DNA of 64,000 nucleotides, taken from Granulicella sp. (lineage in GTDB: Bacteria; Acidobacteriota; Terriglobia; Terriglobales; Acidobacteriaceae). Where the stretch lies: contig DAIDGQ010000037.1 in the NCBI GenBank assembly GCA_027452215.1, forward strand, positions 1 through 64,000, read 5' to 3'. This document shows, one piece after another, positions 48,032 through 57,805 of this stretch (the first letter of the stretch is position 1; each line of letters opens with the position of its first letter). The position numbers and the translations under genes were made by a program. The notes under the pieces were generated by a model. It saw only the letters and a list, made by a program, of their open reading frames with translations. It had not been told where the DNA came from and ran no database searches.

Positions 48032-49246
48032 ATGGCAGAGAAAGTTGTTCTTGCATACTCCGGCGGTCTTGATACGTCCATCATTATCCCGTGGCTGAAT
48101 GAGAACTATGGCTACGACGTCATCGCGTTTATTGCCGATGTAGGGCAGGGCGAAGATATCGATGCCGTTGTCGAAAAGGCATACAAGACCGGTGCGAAAA
48201 GGGCAATCGTTAAGGACCTTCGCGAGGAGTTTTTGACCGACTATGTTTGGCCAACGCTGCGGGCTGGAGCTGTGTATGAGCATAAGTATCTGCTCGGGAC
48301 ATCGATTGCGAGACCAATCATCGCCAAGCACCAGGTTGAGGTGGCACTCGCTGAAGGAGCGACGGCACTGGCGCACGGATGCACGGGTAAGGGTAATGAC
48401 CAGGTGAGGTTCGAGCATGCATTTCAGGCTCTAGCCCCGGAATTGAAAGTGATTGCGCCGTGGCGTGAATGGGATCTGGTTTCACGAGAAGATTGTCTCG
48501 ACTATGCGGAGGCACATGGCGTGCAAGTTGAAGCCAGTCGCACAAAGATTCATTCGCGTGATCGCAATCTGTGGCATGTATCTCATGAAGGCGGCGAACT
48601 AGAAGGCACAGACAAGCCTGTTGATCCTACGACGTGGAGGATGAGCAATTCCCCGCAGGATGCTCCGGATCGGGAGGAGTTTGTCGAGATCGGATTTGAA
48701 TCGGGTGCTCCCGTCTCGGTGGATGGGCAACGCCTGCCGCCCGTGCAGCTTGTTGAGCTTCTGAACGAAATAGGTGGACGTAATGCGATCGGACGAATTG
48801 ACATCGTTGAGAACCGTTTTGTTGGCATGAAGTCGCGCGGGGCCTATGAGACGCCGGGAGGCACCCTCATCCTCGAAGCTCTCCGTCAGTTGGAGTCGCT
48901 TACGTTGGACCGCGAGACGGCACACTTTAAGGAGACACTCGCGCTGAAGTATGCAGAGCTCGTTTACTTTGGCCTATGGTTTACGCCCCTTCGCGAATCA
49001 CTCGATGCATTCTTTGTAAAGACTGAAGAGAATACAACCGGGTCGGTGAGGCTAGCGCTGTATAAGGGAAACATCAGCTTCGTGAGTCGCCAGAGCGATA
49101 GCTCCCTTTACAGCGCCGATCTGTCCTCGTTCACGATGGGTTCTACGTACGATCAGAAGGATGCCGCTGGATTCATTCAGATTCTTGGACTTCCGGCTCG
49201 TGTCCGGGCACAAGTGCTCGGCAGGCAGAAGGCGGCGGTAAAGTGA
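48032..49246 (+). CDS. argG: Argininosuccinate synthase
   Basis: A 404-residue ArgG. The N-terminal ATP pyrophosphatase loop is VVLAYSGGLDTSIIIPWL, and AHGCTGKGNDQVRFE and the KSRGAYETPGG segment follow in order. It condenses citrulline with aspartate. An AAAGG site precedes its ATG 19 bases after argF. Its stop overlaps the GTG of argH by four bases. Length is typical for the family. Confidence 0.95.
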   Translation: MAEKVVLAYSGGLDTSIIIPWLNENYGYDVIAFIADVGQGEDIDAVVEKAYKTGAKRAIVKDLREEFLTDYVWPTLRAGAVYEHKYLLGTSIARPIIAKHQVEVALAEGATALAHGCTGKGNDQVRFEHAFQALAPELKVIAPWREWDLVSREDCLDYAEAHGVQVEASRTKIHSRDRNLWHVSHEGGELEGTDKPVDPTTWRMSNSPQDAPDREEFVEIGFESGAPVSVDGQRLPPVQLVELLNEIGGRNAIGRIDIVENRFVGMKSRGAYETPGGTLILEALRQLESLTLDRETAHFKETLALKYAELVYFGLWFTPLRESLDAFFVKTEENTTGSVRLALYKGNISFVSRQSDSSLYSADLSSFTMGSTYDQKDAAGFIQILGLPARVRAQVLGRQKAAVK

Positions 49247-50748
49247 GCGATACAAAGGCCAGCAAAATGTGGTCGGGTCGCTTTCGCGAGCCCCTCGATC
49301 GCACGTTTGAGCAGTGGCAGCGGTCGTTTCCGGTTGACTGGCGATTACTTCCTCACGAAGTGGCTGCCAGTTCTGCGCATGCTCGGATGATTGCTGCTGC
49401 TGGTGTTCTTACATCTGAAGAGCTTGAGAAGACGCTTCAGGGGCTTATCGCAGTAGGACAACGCCCGGACAACTGGGCACACCGTATATCTGCTACCTCG
49501 GGCGAGCCAGAGTATGCGACCAGCACACAGCAGATCGGCGCTGCTATTGTGGCCAGCGCACCGCAAGCGGAGGATATTCATCACTACGTTGAGCTGGAAC
49601 TCACTCGCGAGATTGGCAGTCTTGCGTTGAAGCTTCATACTGGCCGCAGCCGCAACGAGCAGATCGCGACGGACATGCGCCTCTTCGTGCGCGAGAGTAT
49701 CGATGCAACTCTCTTTGGTCTTGAGCAATGGATTGCAGCCCTCCTCTCACTTGCGGAGTCAGCCGGAGACTCGGTGATGCCCAGCTATACCCACTTGCAA
49801 CGAGCGGAGCCTGTGCTCGTTGCGCATTGGATGTTGGCATATGTCAGCATGGCTGAACGGGATCATTCGAGGCTGGTGGATGCACGCATCCGCGTGAACT
49901 TATGCCCGCTAGGATCCGGTGCGGTGGCCGGTGCAACGCTAGCTCTTGATCGCCACATCGCAGCTGAAGCTCTGAACTTTGATGCTCCTACGCCGAATAG
50001 CATGGACGCTACGAGTGATCGCGACTTTGCCATTGAGTTTGCTCAAGCTCTTTCGATGCTTGGGCTGCATATCTCACGCTTTGCCGAAGAACTCACACTC
50101 TACTCCACAGCTGAATTTGGATTTCTGGATCTACCGGAGCGATTCTCCACCGGTTCAAGCGCTATGCCACAGAAGAAGAATCCCGATCTGACCGAATTGA
50201 TTCGCGGCAAGTGCGGACGACTCACTGGGACGGTGGTGGCGCTCAGTACCATCATGAAGGGACTACCCCTCGCTTACAACAAGGATTTGCAGGAAGGCCA
50301 AGAGCCCGTATTTGACGCGGCTGATACGATTGCAGGCGTCCTTAGCGTGCTGCCCTCCTTTACAAGGTCTCTCAAATTTCGCTTTGACAAGATGGCGGGC
50401 GCGGCCGAAACCGGCTATCTGAATGCGATGGCTGCCGCGACGTATCTAACTCACAAAGGAGTTCCATTTCGGAAGGCACACGAGATCATTGGGAATGTCG
50501 TTCGTTTCGCACTTGAACACGATAAGGAACTCCACGCTCTTCGTCTTGATGAGTTACAGATGTTTGCTCCTGAGTTTAGTCTGGATTTTCACGATGCAAT
50601 TTCATTGCGAGCGACGATTGATTGCCATGATGTGATGGGCGGTACGGCTACGGCTCGCGTGAAGCAGTCCCTGACGGAGGCACAGTCTCGAGCGAAGGCT
50701 CGGGATTTGACACGACACCATTCCGTTTCGGAGGTTGTCAATGCCTGA
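49243..50748 (+). CDS. argH: Argininosuccinate lyase
   Basis: A 501-residue fumarase/aspartase superfamily lyase. KMWSGRFREPLDRTFEQWQRSFPVDWRL is the family opening, LHTGRSRNEQIATDMRLF and TSDRDFAIEF lie in the active site, and GSSAMPQKKNPD is the signature with the catalytic Ser. It splits argininosuccinate to arginine and fumarate. The start is GTG at 49243 within the argG stop (GTGA). The acetyltransferase gene overlaps its last codons. Confidence 0.95.
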   Translation: MSDTKASKMWSGRFREPLDRTFEQWQRSFPVDWRLLPHEVAASSAHARMIAAAGVLTSEELEKTLQGLIAVGQRPDNWAHRISATSGEPEYATSTQQIGAAIVASAPQAEDIHHYVELELTREIGSLALKLHTGRSRNEQIATDMRLFVRESIDATLFGLEQWIAALLSLAESAGDSVMPSYTHLQRAEPVLVAHWMLAYVSMAERDHSRLVDARIRVNLCPLGSGAVAGATLALDRHIAAEALNFDAPTPNSMDATSDRDFAIEFAQALSMLGLHISRFAEELTLYSTAEFGFLDLPERFSTGSSAMPQKKNPDLTELIRGKCGRLTGTVVALSTIMKGLPLAYNKDLQEGQEPVFDAADTIAGVLSVLPSFTRSLKFRFDKMAGAAETGYLNAMAAATYLTHKGVPFRKAHEIIGNVVRFALEHDKELHALRLDELQMFAPEFSLDFHDAISLRATIDCHDVMGGTATARVKQSLTEAQSRAKARDLTRHHSVSEVVNA

Positions 50749-51286
50749 GATCCGGGTGCACAAAGCACATCTTCAGGACGCACGGAACGTCTTCGACCTG
50801 GTGAATTCGCTTTCCGGCGACGGCACCCTACTGCGCCGGAGTTATGCGGAAATTTGCGAAAACATTCGTGACTTCACGGTTGTCGAGGAAGAGAACGAGA
50901 ATTTTCTTGGCTGCGGAGCGTTGCATCTCTATGGACCTCATCTTGCTGAGGTCCGCTCAATCGTCGTCAAGCCTGAGTCTAAAGGGCTCGGTGCGGGTGG
51001 CCTATTGCTTCAGGCTCTCGTAGAGGAAGCAGAGGAGCATGCCGTACTTTCAGTATGCCTTTTCACGCGCATTCCTGAGTTCTTCGAACACTTCGGTTTC
51101 CGTGTGGCGGAACGCGATGCAATGCCTGACAAGATTTATAAAGACTGCCAAACATGCCCACGGCTCTACGCGTGCGATGAGGTTGCGATGGTGCGCGGAC
51201 CATTGCCGAAGGTCGCGATGCTGGGACCCCGAACTCTGCAGCGTCCAGAGCTTGTAACACTGCAGCTGAGTTCTACAGGCACTTAG
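50741..51286 (+). CDS. argA: N-acetylglutamate synthase-like GNAT acetyltransferase
   Basis: A 181-residue single GNAT domain. It opens EIRVHKAHLQDARNVFDLVNSLSGDGTLLRRSYAEI, the pattern of short ArgA-type enzymes, and the acetyl-CoA loop is VVKPESKGLGAGGLLL. A late patch (DCQTCPRLYACDEVAM) contains three cysteines. It would acetylate glutamate to start arginine synthesis; the cluster carries no argJ to recycle the acetyl group. ATG at 50741 follows GGAGG and overlaps argH by eight bases. It ends 12 bases from the convergent ABC ATPase gene. Confidence 0.82.
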   Translation: MPEIRVHKAHLQDARNVFDLVNSLSGDGTLLRRSYAEICENIRDFTVVEEENENFLGCGALHLYGPHLAEVRSIVVKPESKGLGAGGLLLQALVEEAEEHAVLSVCLFTRIPEFFEHFGFRVAERDAMPDKIYKDCQTCPRLYACDEVAMVRGPLPKVAMLGPRTLQRPELVTLQLSSTGT

Positions 51287-51298
51287 CCCTAGGCATGC

Positions 51299-52099
51299 TT
51301 ACCATGCATTCCAATAACCTGCGCGCTCCGTTAGGGCGATGTCGCGTCCAAATAAGCCACTCAAATGCTCCGGGGTTAGCAGAACCTTCTTGGATCCGTC
51401 CGCCACGACGCGCCCGTCACGCATCATCACGATGCGATTGATCTCGGGCAGTATGTCAGCGATGTGATGGGTGATGAGAAGGATCGCTGTCCCTCGCTGT
51501 GCAAGACCACGCAGCATCTCGCGCAGGTCATGCTGCGCACCAGGATCCAGGGCATTAGAAGGCTCGTCCAACAGCAACATTTGGACATCACTATGATCAT
51601 CAGTGGTTGTTGTTCCAGCTATTGCGCGGCCTATCATGATCCGCCGCTGCTGGCCGGCGGACATCTCCCCTACCAGCTTAGAGCGCAGATCTTCTGCTCC
51701 TATCCAACCAGTGATCTCTTCAGCGCGCTCACGCATTTGCGGGGTGACCGTAAGGTTCGGCCATAGTGTCGAACTGGAAAAGAAGCCTGTGAGAATGGTG
51801 TCGAACCCCGTAGTGGACAAAGTCGGCTTTCCAGGAAGCTCCGTTGCCACCACACCCATTTTTCGCCTCAGTTGGGTTAAGTCCCAGCGCTCACGTCCCA
51901 TGATACGCAAATGCATTTCGGGGCGAACCAACGGGTAGACTTCGCAGGTGATCGTCTTAAGCAATGTGGATTTGCCGCATCCGTTAGGGCCGAGAATCGC
52001 GAGATGTTCGCCAGGATTTATCTGCAAACTCAGATCATGCAGAATGATGTTGTCCCCACGAGCAACAGATACATGCCTCAGATCAACGATTGGATCCAT
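51299..52099 (-). CDS. Orphan ABC transporter ATPase
   Basis: A 266-residue ATPase. Walker A is LGPNGCGKST, the Q-loop segment lies near ATELPGKP, the signature is MSAGQQRR in place of LSGGQ, Walker B is VQMLLLDEPSNALDPG, and the switch is THH. No permease gene is adjacent. Such stand-alone ATPases resemble molybdate or iron ATPases, but the substrate is not deducible. It is the last gene of a four-gene operon and its ATG overlaps the glycosyltransferase stop by one base (a GTG one codon earlier is also open). Confidence 0.87.
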   Translation of the reverse strand: MDPIVDLRHVSVARGDNIILHDLSLQINPGEHLAILGPNGCGKSTLLKTITCEVYPLVRPEMHLRIMGRERWDLTQLRRKMGVVATELPGKPTLSTTGFDTILTGFFSSSTLWPNLTVTPQMRERAEEITGWIGAEDLRSKLVGEMSAGQQRRIMIGRAIAGTTTTDDHSDVQMLLLDEPSNALDPGAQHDLREMLRGLAQRGTAILLITHHIADILPEINRIVMMRDGRVVADGSKKVLLTPEHLSGLFGRDIALTERAGYWNAW

Positions 52100-52791
52100 C
52101 ACTGCGCTCCTCGACGAACGCGCAGAAAAACACCTAAAATCCGTCGTGCTGCGTCGACAGAAGCGCCTAGGTTACCAGAGACTTTAGATTCGCCGCCGAT
52201 CCTCCGCTTGTAATCTACAGGGATCTCAATAATCCGCAAGTTGAGTTGAATCGCTTTCAATTGCATCTCAAGATTCCATCCATAGGTCATCTCGCTCATT
52301 TGCATTTGCTCCAAAGATCCGCGCCGTATTGCACGGAAGGGACCCATATCGGTGTATCGAAATCCGTAGAAGATCTTTGTCAGCCAGCCCATCAGAAATG
52401 CCGCAAATAACTGGCTTGTCAGCATCGATCCGGGGTCGCGCTGCCCGCGCACTCGAGACCCAATCACAAAGTCCGCCTCGTTCCGCGCGATCGGCCCGAT
52501 GAGTCGTGACATGTCATGAATGCAGTCAGAACCATCTCCATCCATGCATAGCAGAATCGTGCTCGAACTCAGCGCCGCGTTCACTCCGGCTTGCATTGCG
52601 GCACCATAGCCGCGCGGCGACTTGATGACACGAGCTCCCGCTGCCGCTGCAATTTCGTCCGTCCCATCGGTGCTCCCGTTGTCTACGACGATGCATTCGT
52701 CGATGAGCTCCCATGGCATAGAAGACACAACCAAGCCGATTGATTCAGCTTCATTAAGCGCGGGAATGATCACAGAAACATACGAGGACAT
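52099..52791 (-). CDS. Family 2 glycosyltransferase (polyprenyl-phosphate sugar transferase type)
   Basis: A 230-residue GT-A glycosyltransferase. It begins VSVIIPALNEAESIGLVVSSMP, then VDNGSTDGTDEIAAAAGA and MDGDGSDC as the metal-binding DxD-like motif. The length and absence of transmembrane helices resemble dolichyl- or polyprenyl-phosphate mannosyltransferase-type enzymes, which feed a membrane GT-C transferase. The upstream neighbour is such a GT-C protein, four bases away. Confidence 0.87.
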   Translation of the reverse strand: MSSYVSVIIPALNEAESIGLVVSSMPWELIDECIVVDNGSTDGTDEIAAAAGARVIKSPRGYGAAMQAGVNAALSSSTILLCMDGDGSDCIHDMSRLIGPIARNEADFVIGSRVRGQRDPGSMLTSQLFAAFLMGWLTKIFYGFRYTDMGPFRAIRRGSLEQMQMSEMTYGWNLEMQLKAIQLNLRIIEIPVDYKRRIGGESKVSGNLGASVDAARRILGVFLRVRRGAQ

Positions 52792-52795
52792 CGAT

Positions 52796-54223
52796 CTAGT
52801 TTAGCTGCCGTGATTCTTGGTGAGGCTCGACGTCGCTGAGATGAAAATGGCTGGACGTGATCGAAAAGCGTTTGATCGCAAAATGCAAGAGAAACGCGAG
52901 CAAAACAACACTATAGAGAATCTTGTTTAGCAAGAACATCTTTGGTCCTGGATCAGCCAAGGCCGTTGTAAAGAGATAGAAAAATGACATCAGGTAGGCA
53001 AGGAGCGGTAAATTGGGGGCGATCGTAAAGAGTGGTATGAGCCAGACAACATACCAAGGATAGTGCGGAGAAAACAAGAGCATCATGGCAAAGCCAAGTA
53101 ACATGGCGGCACGAAGGAACGCAGGATTGTTCTTGAAACGCTGCGCTTCGTCCTTGGCAGATTCCCTGCTCGCGTTATTCCATGACCAGAGGCTGATGCC
53201 TCCGAGGACAGCGGCGGAGAGTATCAGGTATCCGGCAACAGGGAAATGCTCGAGTCCGCGAAGAGACTGCACTAACTCGAGGAGAAAAAATCGAGCCCCA
53301 CTATCAATTCCCTCTTCTTGCGTGTAGCCAGGAAGAAATCCGAAGACCAGTTTGCCCACCGAAAGATAGGGCAGATAAGATAAAGCGCAGACGGTGGCAA
53401 GTGTAGTGGGCATCTTCCAATCTCCTCGCTTGTATAGCGCGGGAAGGAGCACCAGCGGGTAGAACTTTGTCATCACTGCGAGGGCAAGAAAGAGCCCCGT
53501 CAGCACGGGTTGCTCACGATAGCGGAACAGAAGCGCGAGTGTGACAAACGCAAAGACGGCCGCGTCGATGTGTCCAGCATCTCCAATTTCCCAAGCCAAT
53601 AACGGGCACCATGCGTACAGCAGGATCTGAGTTTTGGGACGGCGCGCCCCCCGGAGCAACGACAGCAGCGCACCTGCGGTGAGGCACTCGAAGCCGAACA
53701 TGACGATCTTCATCGCCAGAACGGTTGGCGAAATGAACGTCGCCAACCAATAGATCATCTGCGCGACTGGGGGATAGATGGTTCGTGCGTAATCACGACG
53801 ATTGATGTGATCAAAGATGCTTTGATTTGGCGCGCGCAGGAAGCCAAGGGCGGGGTCACCCGGCACATAGCGATAGGGGCTAATGTGCGCGTGCTGCACA
53901 ATGCCGTCCCAGACATACCGATAGATATCGGATGATAAAAATGGATCCGCTGACAGCGTGATGATGCGAAGCGCAATGGCAAAGACGATCACAATCCAGA
54001 AGGTTGCGCGATTGTCGGGTTGAGTAAGTACGACGATGACGGATGCGATATAAAGCAGTGCCGACCAGCCGGAGCAGCCGGAAAAGCCGATCGTGAAGTG
54101 GTGAAGTTGGAAGGTAAACTGCCTGGTTAGCATCAGAAGACCAATGCCAAAAACACAAAGCGTAACGTTGGTCATCCATGGGCGTCCCTGGCGCAATAAG
54201 ATTAAGGATGGACTTATCCTCAT
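52796..54223 (-). CDS. Polytopic GT-C (GT87-like) mannosyltransferase
   Basis: A 475-residue membrane protein with about 11 hydrophobic segments. Between the first helices is SADPFLSSDIYRYVWDG, the Asp-rich loop of GT-C enzymes, followed by HISPYRYVPGDPALGFLRAP and later GDAGHIDAAVFAFVTLAL and LAVMTKFYPLVLLPALY. These match alpha-mannosyltransferases that use polyprenyl-phosphate mannose. It would add a hexose on the periplasmic face of a lipid-linked acceptor. ATG overlaps the preceding gene by four bases (ATGA). Confidence 0.8.
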   Translation of the reverse strand: MRISPSLILLRQGRPWMTNVTLCVFGIGLLMLTRQFTFQLHHFTIGFSGCSGWSALLYIASVIVVLTQPDNRATFWIVIVFAIALRIITLSADPFLSSDIYRYVWDGIVQHAHISPYRYVPGDPALGFLRAPNQSIFDHINRRDYARTIYPPVAQMIYWLATFISPTVLAMKIVMFGFECLTAGALLSLLRGARRPKTQILLYAWCPLLAWEIGDAGHIDAAVFAFVTLALLFRYREQPVLTGLFLALAVMTKFYPLVLLPALYKRGDWKMPTTLATVCALSYLPYLSVGKLVFGFLPGYTQEEGIDSGARFFLLELVQSLRGLEHFPVAGYLILSAAVLGGISLWSWNNASRESAKDEAQRFKNNPAFLRAAMLLGFAMMLLFSPHYPWYVVWLIPLFTIAPNLPLLAYLMSFFYLFTTALADPGPKMFLLNKILYSVVLLAFLLHFAIKRFSITSSHFHLSDVEPHQESRQLN

Positions 54224-55068
54224 GGCTGTTCTTCCACTGAATGGTTCGACGACATATTCATATTTTCATGCAAGGCTTGTCGGCGCGCTGCAAGGTAGTC
54301 CCTGGTGCTCTCTGCCTTATAGCCGTCGATCCTTGAGAAGCGGGGTCTCACGCCGTTAAGGAGTTCCTCCTCCAGAACGGCAAGGGTTGCGGCATCGTCG
54401 ACGTCGTACCACTGAGGCAGTTCGACGAACTCCAATCGAGCATCACGAATGCGTTCGAGTGTCTCTAAATAGACACTCGCGGTACTCCATGTGATGCGCT
54501 CAAAGAGCGTGGCGTGAGGGTGCTTGACGCCAATCAGATAGTAGCCGCCATCTTCGGAGCCACCCAATACGACTCGATCGCCGGGTTGCATAAGTGCTTC
54601 AACGGCCAACTCAAGCGCCTTCACTGGAAGCGTCGGGGAGTCTGAATCGATGAGGCACACGGCGCCGTAACCACTAGTGAGAATGTCCTCGGCGGCTGCG
54701 AGTAGACGCTCACCAAAAGCTTCTCCTCTCTGGGGTATGAGCAAAAAGCCCTCTGGTAACAGTCCACTAAAGGCTGCTTCATCCCCTACTGGGGTGTAAC
54801 AGATGAGGCCTGCCGCTAAGCCCTGCGCAACTACCTCCGCGATGTTATTTGTAGTGTCTCGGAGGAAGCAGATATTTAGAGCCGCAGACTCATCAAGGGT
54901 AAGGGGGGGCGAGAGGCGCGTCTTTACTTTGCCGGGCCGCGGAGCTTTTGCCATAACGGCGAGGGCACACCTGGATTGGCGCACAGACTGAACCTCCGAC
55001 GGGTCAAGAATTGCATAGGAAGGACCTTGGGGTGTGATTGGTACATCTGCGGATGCATCCTGCGCCAT
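54220..55068 (-). CDS. DUF2064/TIGR04282-type glycosyltransferase
   Basis: A 282-residue protein of the nucleotide-diphospho-sugar transferase superfamily. The family opening is VMAKAPRPGKVKTRLSPPL, and LIDSDSPTLP and LGGSEDGGYYLIGV form the sugar nucleotide site. This family is annotated as arsenosugar-type glycosyltransferase in other bacteria, but no ars gene is near, and lipid glycosylation is the better guess from context. It is the first gene of the operon with the GT-C enzyme, GT2 and ABC ATPase. Confidence 0.82.
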   Translation of the reverse strand: MAQDASADVPITPQGPSYAILDPSEVQSVRQSRCALAVMAKAPRPGKVKTRLSPPLTLDESAALNICFLRDTTNNIAEVVAQGLAAGLICYTPVGDEAAFSGLLPEGFLLIPQRGEAFGERLLAAAEDILTSGYGAVCLIDSDSPTLPVKALELAVEALMQPGDRVVLGGSEDGGYYLIGVKHPHATLFERITWSTASVYLETLERIRDARLEFVELPQWYDVDDAATLAVLEEELLNGVRPRFSRIDGYKAESTRDYLAARRQALHENMNMSSNHSVEEQP

Positions 55069-55144
55069 ACGTTAGATTTCTCCCACCGGATTATTTAATG
55101 CGTTGCATGAGTGTAGCTGCACGAGGGTACCGAGTGCTCAACCA

Positions 55145-55747
55145 TTATTCATTCTCGAAGCCGCGGTTCCACTTCGAGATGATGCGCGTTTCGCGTTCGA
55201 ATCCGAGGACGCTAACGCTGCCGGTTCCCAATCCAAACAACTGTCCGCCAACCGCTGGCAGGCCGATCCATCGAGCGGCGAGAATCCGCAGGATATGGGC
55301 ATGCGCGAAGAGTGCAATGGCACCACCTGAAGGCGCTGAAGCTAGTGCTTTCGCGATCATCGCGTCTGCCCTGTCCCCGACGTGTTCTACCGATTCCCCA
55401 CCGAGGATGGGGTTGGTCCAGACACTCCAATTCGCACCGTGGATCTCACGCATTTGAGCCGTGGTCTTGCCTTCGCTTTCGCCGTAATTCCACTCCTTGA
55501 GATCTTGGTCGATGATCGCGATGTCGCCATAACCTGCGATGTCGCAAGTATCGCGAGCACGCTTCAGTGGACTCACGAATACCGCTGCAAACTTCTTGCC
55601 TGCCAGATAGTCCCGCAGTTCCACGGCGCGCTGGCGTCCGTGTGCCGTGAGCGGAATATCTGTCCAACTTGTGTGCCGTCCATCCAGGCTCCACTCGGTT
55701 TCACCATGTCGCACCAACCACAGTTCTATGTTTCCCTCAGGCATCAT
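55145..55747 (-). CDS. Histidine phosphatase superfamily protein
   Basis: A 200-residue phosphoglycerate-mutase-like phosphatase. The catalytic motif is [17 protein letters not shown] (RHG), the Glu general acid is in the VEHV/ELRDYL region, and the second His is in [13 protein letters not shown]. It dephosphorylates a small phosphate ester. A GGGAGGG site precedes its start. The start is ATG at 55747, only 28 bases from the divergent uvrB ATG, so the two promoters must overlap. Confidence 0.9.
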   Translation of the reverse strand: MMPEGNIELWLVRHGETEWSLDGRHTSWTDIPLTAHGRQRAVELRDYLAGKKFAAVFVSPLKRARDTCDIAGYGDIAIIDQDLKEWNYGESEGKTTAQMREIHGANWSVWTNPILGGESVEHVGDRADAMIAKALASAPSGGAIALFAHAHILRILAARWIGLPAVGGQLFGLGTGSVSVLGFERETRIISKWNRGFENE

Positions 55748-55763
55748 CGCCCTCCCTTTGCCT

Positions 55764-55775
55764 TATCCTACTAGG
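55764..55775 (+). promoter_or_regulatory. Candidate -10 box for a leaderless uvrB mRNA
   Basis: TATCCT (55764-55769), six bases, then the uvrB ATG at 55776. The complementary TAGGAT (55770 to 55765) can serve as -10 for the divergent phosphatase gene, so one short sequence may drive both. Confidence 0.5.
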
Positions 55776-57764
55776 ATGGACTTTCAACTCGTCTCTGAAT
55801 ACACGCCCCAGGGTGATCAGCCTCGCGCAATCTCCGACTTGGTATCGGGTATCAACGCGGGCGAAAAGGACCAGGTGCTATTGGGTGTTACGGGGTCGGG
55901 TAAAACCTTCACTATGGCAAAGGTGATACAGGAACTGAACCGACCGGCGCTTATTTTAGCGCACAACAAGACCCTTGCCGCACAGCTTTATCACGAGTTC
56001 AAGCAGTTCTTTCCCAACAATGCAGTTGAGTATTTCGTCTCCTACTATGACTACTACCAGCCTGAGGCATACATTCCTGCTGGCGACCTGTACATCGAGA
56101 AGGAATCCACGATCAATGATGAACTCGACAAACTCAGGCTCTCAGCGACGCGCAGTCTTTTTGAGCGCCGTGATGCCATCATCGTAAGCTCTGTGTCATG
56201 CATCTACGGTCTAGGCTCGCCGGAAGCCTACTATGGCATGCTCTTGCTGCTGGAAAAGGGCCAGAAAATTAAGCGCGAGGACATTACACGTCGGCTCGTT
56301 GAAATTCTGTACGAGCGCAACGATGTAGACTTCCGCCGGGGAACCTTCAGAGTGCGAGGAGATGTGATTGAGGTCTATCCGACCTATGATGAAAATGCCT
56401 TTCGGATCGAGCTATTTGGGGACGAGATCGATGCGCTCAGTCAGATCGATCCACTGTTCGGCACCGTCAAGCAACGGTATTCACGCCTGCCTATTTATCC
56501 CAAATCGCACTACGTGGTGCTACCGGAGCGCAAGAATGCGGCGGTGAACAATATCCTAGCCGAGCTCACCGACTGGGAGGCGCAACTCGAAAAAGAAGGT
56601 CGCCTGGTCGAGTCACAACGCATACATCAGCGCACTCGTTTCGACCTTGAGATGATCAAGTCTGTAGGTTTTTGTCACGGAATCGAAAATTATTCACGAC
56701 ACTTTTCCGGACGGCTTCCGGGAGAGCCTCCTCCTACACTTCTCGACTATTTTCCCCGCGACTTTCTGGTGTTCATCGACGAGTCTCATGTGACGGTTCC
56801 CCAACTCCATGGGATGTGGCACGGCGATCGTTCGCGCAAGCAGAACCTGGTTGATTACGGATTCAGGCTTCCTTCGGCGATGGATAATCGCCCGCTACGC
56901 TTTGAAGAGTTCGAGACACGCGTCGGCCAGACGATTTATGTCTCTGCTACTCCTGGCCCATTCGAGCTCACGAAGTCTGCTGGTGTCGTCGTTGAACAGA
57001 TCATTCGCCCCACTGGTCTGGTCGATCCGCAGGTTGAAATTCGACCGGTTAAAGGGCAGATCGACGATCTTCTAGCGGAGATTCGTGACCGTGCAGCGCA
57101 GAACCAGCGGGTCCTCGTTACGACGCTAACAAAGCGCATGGCAGAAGATCTCGCCAACTATTACACCGAAGTGGGTGTCCGCTGCCGCTACATGCACTCT
57201 GAGATTGAGACCCTGGAGCGTATCCGGCTACTTCGGGATCTGCGAAAGGGTGAGTATGACGTGTTGATCGGCATCAATCTTTTACGCGAGGGATTGGATC
57301 TTCCGGAGGTATCGCTGGTTGCCATTCTCGATGCGGATAAAGAGGGATTTCTGCGCTCGCAAGGATCGTTGATCCAGACGATTGGCCGCGCTGCCCGCCA
57401 CCTGGAGGGACGTGCAATTCTTTACGCCGACAAGATGACTGATTCCATGCGGCGCGCCATCGATGAGACGGATCGCCGACGCGAGAAGCAAATGGCTTAC
57501 AACGAGGAGCACGGCATCACGCCGCGGACCGTGATCCGTGGCATCGATGATTCGCTTGCTACCGTGCTGAAGGCTGATTATGCGGACCTGACAGAAGAGG
57601 ATGCAACGATGCCAGAGTTTGACACTCAGGCCGACCTCGACAAACACATTGCCAACCTTGAGAGCGATATGCGAGAGGCCGCAAAGAAGTTCGAGTTCGA
57701 GAAGGCTGCCAAGCTGCGAGATATGGTCAAAGACCTTCGCACCAAGGAGTTTCTTTTCAGCTAG
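55776..57764 (+). CDS. uvrB: Excinuclease ABC subunit B
   Basis: A 662-residue UvrB. It opens [24 protein letters not shown]; Walker A is [12 protein letters not shown], the beta-hairpin lies in [12 protein letters not shown], the DEAD-like box is [11 protein letters not shown], helicase motifs V-VI are [17 protein letters not shown] and [10 protein letters not shown], and the C-terminal UVR motif ([22 protein letters not shown]) binds UvrC. It loads onto damage with UvrA in nucleotide excision repair. The start at 55776 is the family start; upstream codons belong to the divergent gene. It converges with the Crp/Fnr gene. Confidence 0.96.
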   Translation: MDFQLVSEYTPQGDQPRAISDLVSGINAGEKDQVLLGVTGSGKTFTMAKVIQELNRPALILAHNKTLAAQLYHEFKQFFPNNAVEYFVSYYDYYQPEAYIPAGDLYIEKESTINDELDKLRLSATRSLFERRDAIIVSSVSCIYGLGSPEAYYGMLLLLEKGQKIKREDITRRLVEILYERNDVDFRRGTFRVRGDVIEVYPTYDENAFRIELFGDEIDALSQIDPLFGTVKQRYSRLPIYPKSHYVVLPERKNAAVNNILAELTDWEAQLEKEGRLVESQRIHQRTRFDLEMIKSVGFCHGIENYSRHFSGRLPGEPPPTLLDYFPRDFLVFIDESHVTVPQLHGMWHGDRSRKQNLVDYGFRLPSAMDNRPLRFEEFETRVGQTIYVSATPGPFELTKSAGVVVEQIIRPTGLVDPQVEIRPVKGQIDDLLAEIRDRAAQNQRVLVTTLTKRMAEDLANYYTEVGVRCRYMHSEIETLERIRLLRDLRKGEYDVLIGINLLREGLDLPEVSLVAILDADKEGFLRSQGSLIQTIGRAARHLEGRAILYADKMTDSMRRAIDETDRRREKQMAYNEEHGITPRTVIRGIDDSLATVLKADYADLTEEDATMPEFDTQADLDKHIANLESDMREAAKKFEFEKAAKLRDMVKDLRTKEFLFS

Positions 57765-57765
57765 A

Positions 57766-57794
57766 GGTTTCGGCGCAAGGTCTGCGCCGAAACC
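57766..57794. terminator. Hairpin between convergent uvrB and the Crp/Fnr gene
   Basis: A perfect 12-bp stem (57766-57777 with 57783-57794) with a five-base loop starts two bases past the uvrB stop and ends 12 bases before the Crp/Fnr stop. It has no strong T-run on either strand but is placed to stop both transcripts. Confidence 0.6.
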
Positions 57795-57805
57795 CAAAAG
57801 CACGA

